From assembly GCA_011049095.1 (NCBI GenBank), contig DSDE01000512.1, positions 1 to 9,025 on the forward strand: DNA of 9,025 nt, in the 5' to 3' direction. Position numbers and translations under genes: made by a program. The notes below the pieces were generated by a model, which worked only from the letters and a program-made list of their open reading frames with translations, did not search any database and was not told where the DNA came from. The first letter of the stretch is position 1, and the number at the start of each line of letters is the position of its first letter. This DNA comes from Fidelibacterota bacterium. GTDB taxonomy: Bacteria > Fidelibacterota > Fidelibacteria > Fidelibacterales > DSDE01. This document shows positions 5,148-9,025 of this stretch, piece by piece.

Positions 5148-7808
5148 TCATTTACTTGTGGTCACCTTCCCCGTAAAGGCAAATTTCGGTTTGAAAGTAT
5201 TGAGCATCGCCGGCAGAAGCGTGAGTGCCCCTAAACTGGAAGTGATCATAGTCAGCGCCACGAGAATGCCCAGATTCTGAATGGGAATAAAACTGGAATA
5301 GATGAGGACTGCAAATCCGGCTGCCACAGACACTGCGTTGAAAAGAATTGCTTTACCGGCGCTGAGGAGGGTACGCTGGGTGATAATTCTGGTGTCAGTT
5401 TCCTTTTGCGCTTCCAATCTGTAGCGACTGAGAAAGTGAATCGTATAGTCTATGCCAATGCCAATAGCCACCGACGCCACCATTGAGGTCCCCATATCCA
5501 GTTTGATACCGAAAAAGCCCATGACTCCGAAATTAATCATCAATGAAAAGACCAGCGTGACAATACCGTAGAAACCCGCCACCCATGAGCGAAAAGAAAA
5601 GGCGATGATAGCAAACACAATGAGAAGTGAAGATATGATACTGTTGGATTGGCTTGATAAAACGAGTCCGTTCACAGAGGCGGCCATCTTTCCTGTGCCT
5701 GTGATTTTCACCGAATAACCCTCGGGAAAACGCTCTGCAACGTAGGATAAAATCAGGTTTTCCACTTCGGCGGCATCGGCATTCAGCGGTGAATTAATCT
5801 GCACCAGCATTCTTGATTGGGAAGGCTCCAGCGGGTCGTCAATAAAAGCATCCAGTGAGCCGCTATAGAGCAGCAGATACTGGCTGATAAGATTTTTCAG
5901 CTCGGCACGTGTTTCAGCGGGATATTTTGCCGGGTCATAGGGAATCTCATAATAGGCCATACCTTCTGTATTCGTGACGCGATTCAGCTCAAAAAGAAGT
6001 TCCGTGGCTGAGATATTGCTTTTCACAGAGCGAGCGGCCGCTTCATTCAGGAGCCGAAGGAGATTTTCCTGTGTGATTTTGGGAAATTCCACATTCGGTT
6101 CAGAAACTATAGCTGACGCTTCGTCTCCAAAATTATCCTCATAGCTAAATCCACTCTCAGTGTCGGCCTCATCAAAACTGAAGCTGGATTCTTCATCACC
6201 ATTCTCAAAAAAAAAGCTGCTCTCTTCGCCGCTGAATTCGCTTTCTGCAACAGTTCCTTCTCCTTGAGAAATATCAGCAGGCCGATTCATAATCTGGTTC
6301 ATGCGCTTGACAAATTCGGTAAAGCTGCTCACTTTCCCCACCAGCGGGACGTCTGATTCCAGGTAGCCGGCGAGCTCATCCATCGCCTTGAGAATGTCTG
6401 GATTGAGGAGCGCCCCCTTTTCCTTGCCATCAATGACGACACTGATGAGGGTCGTGCCGCCGAACTGTTCATTTTGGAAAGCATCGGCTCTGGCAATATC
6501 CGTATCTTCCCGAAAATTGCCAATCATATTCGTGTCCACAATTATTTGAATCGTGCCAATAATGGCTAAAATCAAGATCGCCGATGCCAGAATCAGGTTG
6601 CGAATATTATGCTTCGAAAAAAGATCATAAAAAGCCAGGAGAAAGCGGTCCATCATCGTTACTCTTTTACTTGTTTCTGATGTATTCTTTTTTTGTTTAA
6701 TTGGTTTGCTCCGCAGCAGGAGAATACTGGGAATCATGAGCAGGGCCAGCATCAGCGAAACCAGCACCCCAAAAGCCAGAAAAATACCGGCGTCCCGCAT
6801 TGGGACAATGGCGCTGGCGCTGAGGCTGCCAAAACCGGCGATTGTCGTCAGGCCAGCCAAAGTGATCGGCAGACCAACTTTCTTTAGCACATAGCCAATG
6901 AGAGAATGGAATTCACCGGACCATTTTCGCATTTCGTCATAGCTATGGCTCAAAAGGTGAATGCCATAAGCGCTGCCAACCGAGATAAGAATCACCGGGA
7001 TACCAGTCCCGACCATAGTCAGCGGCGCACCGAGAAAAGCCATAAGCCCAATCGTCCAGACTGATGCAACAGCCACATTCAAAAGGGGTAGAAATACGCC
7101 AGCCGCCCGGCGAAAACTCAGATAGAGCGTGAACATCACAACGAGAACCACGATGGGAATCAGGCTGCTCAAGTCTCTGTAAATATTTTCTTTAAGGAGG
7201 ACAGAGATAGCCGGAACCCCAGCGATATGATATGTGATGCCTTGCTGTTGATGTCGGTTGATGACTTCTTTAACATTCTCAAAGACCGTCTCAAGTTCAT
7301 CAAGGGTGAGATCAGATTTAATTTTCAGCATAATTTGTGTGCTGTAAAAATCATCGCTGTACATGTTTTTACGAAACATAGCATCCCAACTGCGAAGGCG
7401 CTGAAGAACTATTGTTTGGCCGGCTTCATTTTCCAGCATATCCGCTGAAATGAGAGGTCTGACCGACATCCCTTCATCGGTCCCTTCTATATAATCGGCA
7501 GTGGTGAGGCTGATGACATCGGTAATATTCTCCAGCTTCTCAAAAGTTGTGCTCAAACTGTCTATGAGTCGAAGATTGTCCTTGGCAATGATTTTTTGAT
7601 AGCGGCTGTGAACGGCCACCAGCATCGCTTCGCCTTCTCCAAAAATCTCCTCGACGGCATCATTATCCAGCTTGGCCTGATTATTTTCACCGAGAAAAAT
7701 ATAGAGATCGTTATCAACCACAATATTGGGAATCTGAATCAGAAAGAAGAGTGTAATAATCCCGATGATCCCAAGTATGCTTCGGGGATACTGATAGATT
7801 TTTTTCAT
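5148..7808 (-). CDS. MMPL/RND-superfamily transporter with acidic/aromatic periplasmic repeats
   Basis: An 886-residue protein with the duplicated RND layout of 12 membrane segments: segment 1 at about 11-31, a periplasmic loop (32-210), segments 2-6 (about 214-365), segment 7 at 402-423, a second loop (424-720), and segments 8-12 (about 723-868). It belongs to the MMPL/COG1033 'predicted RND exporter' group, which move lipids and other hydrophobic molecules using the proton gradient. Segment 10 has the typical GIGIDYTIH with Asp787-Tyr788. The matching place in segment 4 is GSAYGIH (Ala280-Tyr281), lacking the Asp; this asymmetry is, as I recall, common in the COG1033 group. The second loop carries three 11-residue repeats (528-560) rich in Glu, Ser and Phe. 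Start: AAGGAG five bases before the ATG, within the end of the TetR gene, with ATGA overlap (4 bp), suggesting translational coupling. Substrate and direction of transport are not visible. Confidence 0.88.
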   Translation of the reverse strand: MKKIYQYPRSILGIIGIITLFFLIQIPNIVVDNDLYIFLGENNQAKLDNDAVEEIFGEGEAMLVAVHSRYQKIIAKDNLRLIDSLSTTFEKLENITDVISLTTADYIEGTDEGMSVRPLISADMLENEAGQTIVLQRLRSWDAMFRKNMYSDDFYSTQIMLKIKSDLTLDELETVFENVKEVINRHQQQGITYHIAGVPAISVLLKENIYRDLSSLIPIVVLVVMFTLYLSFRRAAGVFLPLLNVAVASVWTIGLMAFLGAPLTMVGTGIPVILISVGSAYGIHLLSHSYDEMRKWSGEFHSLIGYVLKKVGLPITLAGLTTIAGFGSLSASAIVPMRDAGIFLAFGVLVSLMLALLMIPSILLLRSKPIKQKKNTSETSKRVTMMDRFLLAFYDLFSKHNIRNLILASAILILAIIGTIQIIVDTNMIGNFREDTDIARADAFQNEQFGGTTLISVVIDGKEKGALLNPDILKAMDELAGYLESDVPLVGKVSSFTEFVKRMNQIMNRPADISQGEGTVAESEFSGEESSFFFENGDEESSFSFDEADTESGFSYEDNFGDEASAIVSEPNVEFPKITQENLLRLLNEAAARSVKSNISATELLFELNRVTNTEGMAYYEIPYDPAKYPAETRAELKNLISQYLLLYSGSLDAFIDDPLEPSQSRMLVQINSPLNADAAEVENLILSYVAERFPEGYSVKITGTGKMAASVNGLVLSSQSNSIISSLLIVFAIIAFSFRSWVAGFYGIVTLVFSLMINFGVMGFFGIKLDMGTSMVASVAIGIGIDYTIHFLSRYRLEAQKETDTRIITQRTLLSAGKAILFNAVSVAAGFAVLIYSSFIPIQNLGILVALTMITSSLGALTLLPAMLNTFKPKFAFTGKVTTSK

Positions 7809-8395
7809 TGGAGCTCCTTATTGATGGCTGCCTGCATCAGCGAAAGTGTAAATTCAATTTCTCGCTGCTGAATTGGCAGGTTGATTTGCAAAATCGTCCG
7901 CTTCATAAAGCCATCGGCGATTCCCCAGAGATGTTGAACGATAAGGTCCAGATCGGCGCTATCAACAGTGATTTCGCCCCGCTGAACAGACCACTCAAAA
8001 ACCTCGCGGATTTTATCAAGCTGTGCTATAAAATAGTCCCTAAGCGCCGGAAAAATCTCCGGGTCATCCAGCTCGCTGAAGGCCTTATACATAATCCGAT
8101 AGAAAGGGATATCCCGCTGCAGAGAATCCTGAAAAGCATCGGCAAAATGATGCAAATTTTGCATATAGCTTTGTTGAGGACTTACTTTTTGAAAAATCTT
8201 TTCCATAATCTGGTCACCAAAATGCTTCAAAACTTCAAAAAGTAGCTGCCTTTTATTTTTAAAATAACGGTAAAGAGTTCCTTCCGCCACTCCGGCCGCT
8301 TCAGCAATGCGCGCCGTGGTCATATTCTGGTAATTTACTGTGGCAAGCAGATGATACGCAGCTACTAAAATCTGATCATACTTGGGTTTACCCAT
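7805..8395 (-). CDS. TetR/AcrR-family transcriptional regulator, probable repressor of its own operon
   Basis: A 196-residue protein of normal TetR length. The N-terminal DNA-binding domain is clear: YDQILVAAYHLLATVNYQNM (6-25) followed by the helix-turn-helix TTARIAEAAGVAEGTLYRYFKNKRQLL (26-52). The C-terminal ligand domain (about 60-190) is helical and not assignable to a ligand. The start at 8395 has AAAGGAG five bases upstream; the frame extends to a GTG at 8425, but that lies inside the predicted operator and start point. It is the first gene of the operon and overlaps the MMPL gene by 4 bp. Two matching TGAG-YG-CTCA sites flank its promoter, the classic arrangement for autorepression released by a ligand, plausibly the transported molecule. 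Family call is firm; repression and operator use are inferred. Confidence 0.92.
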   Translation of the reverse strand: MGKPKYDQILVAAYHLLATVNYQNMTTARIAEAAGVAEGTLYRYFKNKRQLLFEVLKHFGDQIMEKIFQKVSPQQSYMQNLHHFADAFQDSLQRDIPFYRIMYKAFSELDDPEIFPALRDYFIAQLDKIREVFEWSVQRGEITVDSADLDLIVQHLWGIADGFMKRTILQINLPIQQREIEFTLSLMQAAINKELQ

Positions 8396-8400
8396 CCTTA

Positions 8401-8407
8401 CTCCTTT
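8401..8407 (-). promoter_or_regulatory. Ribosome binding site deciding the TetR gene start
   Basis: AAAGGAG on the minus strand, five bases before the ATG at 8395. It lies downstream of the in-frame GTG at 8425 and ATG at 8410, making them unlikely starts. Confidence 0.8.
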
Positions 8408-8413
8408 CATAAT

Positions 8414-8429
8414 GTGAGCGCTCACTCAT
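8414..8429. promoter_or_regulatory. Predicted TetR-type operator, promoter-proximal site
   Basis: GTGAGCGCTCAC (8414-8425) is a perfect 12-bp palindrome extended by TCAT to 8429. It begins at the predicted transcription start of the TetR operon, so bound repressor would block initiation. TGAGCGCTCACTCAT matches the second site at 14 of 15 positions. Confidence 0.72.
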
Positions 8430-8435
8430 AAATGT

Positions 8436-8464
8436 AGTTTATAAAAGAAAAGCAAAAACATCAA
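8436..8464 (-). promoter_or_regulatory. Predicted promoter of the TetR-MMPL-LolA-barrel operon
   Basis: On the minus strand TTGATG (8464-8459) and TAAACT (8441-8436) are 17 bp apart. TATAAA, two bases earlier, is an alternative -10 with a 15-bp spacer. Transcription would start near 8429, giving a leader of about 34 nt. Operator-like sites lie on both sides. Confidence 0.55.
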
Positions 8465-8473
8465 GAAATAAGT

Positions 8474-8488
8474 TGAGTGCTCACTCAT
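8474..8488. promoter_or_regulatory. Predicted TetR-type operator, distal site
   Basis: TGAGTGCTCACTCAT has the same orientation as the proximal site and differs from it at one of 15 positions. It lies just upstream of the -35 box, 59 bp from the first copy. Its dyad core is TGAG-TG-CTCA. It could serve cooperative binding, or touch the divergent radical SAM promoter about 80-90 bp away. Confidence 0.68.
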
Positions 8489-8563
8489 TTTTTCGGCGAC
8501 TACTATTATTAATTAATCGCTGTGGATTCCATATTGACCTTTTATTTCAAACTGTGTTTTTTG

Positions 8564-8569
8564 TAAACT
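8564..8569 (+). promoter_or_regulatory. Possible -10 box of a leaderless radical SAM gene
   Basis: TAAACT ends six bases before the ATG at 8576, which places a normal start point at or next to the A of the ATG. The same hexamer is used by the two other predicted promoters in the window. The only good -35-like hexamer, TTGACC at 8534-8539, is 24 bp away, too far for a usual spacer, so the call rests on the -10 and on the missing Shine-Dalgarno site. Confidence 0.35.
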
Positions 8570-8575
8570 TGCCCT

Positions 8576-9025
8576 ATGACCGACACCCTGCGCATTGCCC
8601 TCATTCAGCCGCCCATCGAAGATTTTTACATTAGCAATGAGCGCACCTATCCATTGGGATTGAGCTATCTGGCTGGCGCTGTAGCAGATTTGCCGGTTTC
8701 GGTGGAGATTCTCGACTTTCTCAGCGGCGGTCAGCGAACAACTATCGCTGCGCCAAAAGTTTTTACGCCGGCGCTGCCCCATTTTCGCCCCGACCGTTCG
8801 CCCATCAAGATTTTTCAGCAGTATTATCACTTTGGAAAAAGCTGGCCTGAGATCGAAGCCCATTTTCAGGAGAATCAATACGAGCTCATTGCCGTCAGCT
8901 CTAATTTCTATACTTACGCCGACGAAGCGCTGCAAACAGTTCGTCTTGCCAGAAAGCACATCCCCAATGCGCTTATAATTCTCGGCGGACAAAACAGCCT
9001 GAGCGCGCTGCCGGAGCTCCAGGAT
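8576..9025 (+). CDS. Cobalamin-binding-domain radical SAM protein, N-terminal part only
   Basis: The first 150 residues run to the window edge without a stop. They match the N-terminal B12-binding Rossmann domain of class B-type radical SAM enzymes: IALIQPPIEDFYIS (7-20), RTYPLGLSYLAGAV (23-36), VEILDF (43-48), FGKSWPEIEAHF (86-97), YELIAVSSNFYTYADEALQTV (102-122) and ALIILGGQNS (132-141). In many relatives the last motif is GG-x-H; here it reads GGQNS. The radical SAM CxxxCxxC motif would come after the window end, so this call rests on the N-terminal domain alone. The start is unambiguous: an in-frame TAA lies 9 nt upstream (8564-8566), with no other start between, yet there is no Shine-Dalgarno site. 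The gene is divergent from the TetR operon with a 180-bp gap. Reaction and substrate cannot be told; a role in making the molecule moved by the operon is possible but unsupported. Confidence 0.78.
   Translation, partial: MTDTLRIALIQPPIEDFYISNERTYPLGLSYLAGAVADLPVSVEILDFLSGGQRTTIAAPKVFTPALPHFRPDRSPIKIFQQYYHFGKSWPEIEAHFQENQYELIAVSSNFYTYADEALQTVRLARKHIPNALIILGGQNSLSALPELQD

Noticed and set aside
8513..8992. Minus-strand open frame of 159 codons at the right end
   Set aside because: It is antisense to the radical SAM gene, whose plus-strand product shows clear family motifs over the same bases.

Overview
The window comes from a Gram-negative bacterium: it encodes a predicted outer-membrane beta-barrel, a periplasmic LolA-like carrier and an RND/MMPL inner-membrane transporter. 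Coding regions are of middling G+C with A+T-rich spacers. Shine-Dalgarno sites are clear, mostly AAAGGAG. I cannot name the phylum. An affiliation near the FCB group or a similar candidate lineage is only an impression. All genes but the last lie on the minus strand.

Left part (1-1461, minus): a likely type III CRISPR accessory cluster, cut by the window edge. In transcription order it has a small CxxC...CxxC protein (1264-1461), a CARF-domain protein of the Cas_NE0113 family (71-1186, probable cyclic-oligoadenylate sensor or ring nuclease) with a long C-terminal extension carrying a cysteine cluster, and the first 16 codons of a second gene (1-50) whose GSNPIPNY start looks CARF-like. No CRISPR array and no effector cas gene is visible.

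Middle spacer (1462-2573): about 1.1 kb, A+T rich, with no convincing gene beyond the 5' region of the small protein. It holds an unusual density of inverted repeats (1599-1690, 1862-1912, 2083-2098, 2170-2217).

Right part (2574-8395, minus): a four-gene operon in the order TetR regulator, MMPL/RND transporter, LolA-like periplasmic protein, DUF1302-like outer-membrane barrel. The first two genes overlap by 4 bp. The gap before the LolA-like gene holds a 7-bp tandem repeat. The gap before the barrel gene holds about 3.3 copies of a 93-96 bp tandem repeat. The predicted promoter in front of the TetR gene has two near-identical operator-like sites, one at the start point and one upstream of the -35 box, so autoregulation is likely. 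The proteins together look like an envelope-spanning route for a hydrophobic molecule or lipid: inner-membrane pump, soluble lipid-binding carrier, outer-membrane barrel. The pump carries three 11-residue acidic/aromatic repeats in its second periplasmic loop, and a similar motif occurs at the mature N terminus of the barrel. This is the most intriguing unexplained signal here.

Far right (8576-9025, plus, partial): the start of a cobalamin-binding-domain radical SAM protein, divergent from the TetR operon. It has no Shine-Dalgarno site, and an in-frame stop lies 9 nt before its ATG. A TAAACT box ends six bases before the ATG, so the mRNA may be leaderless.
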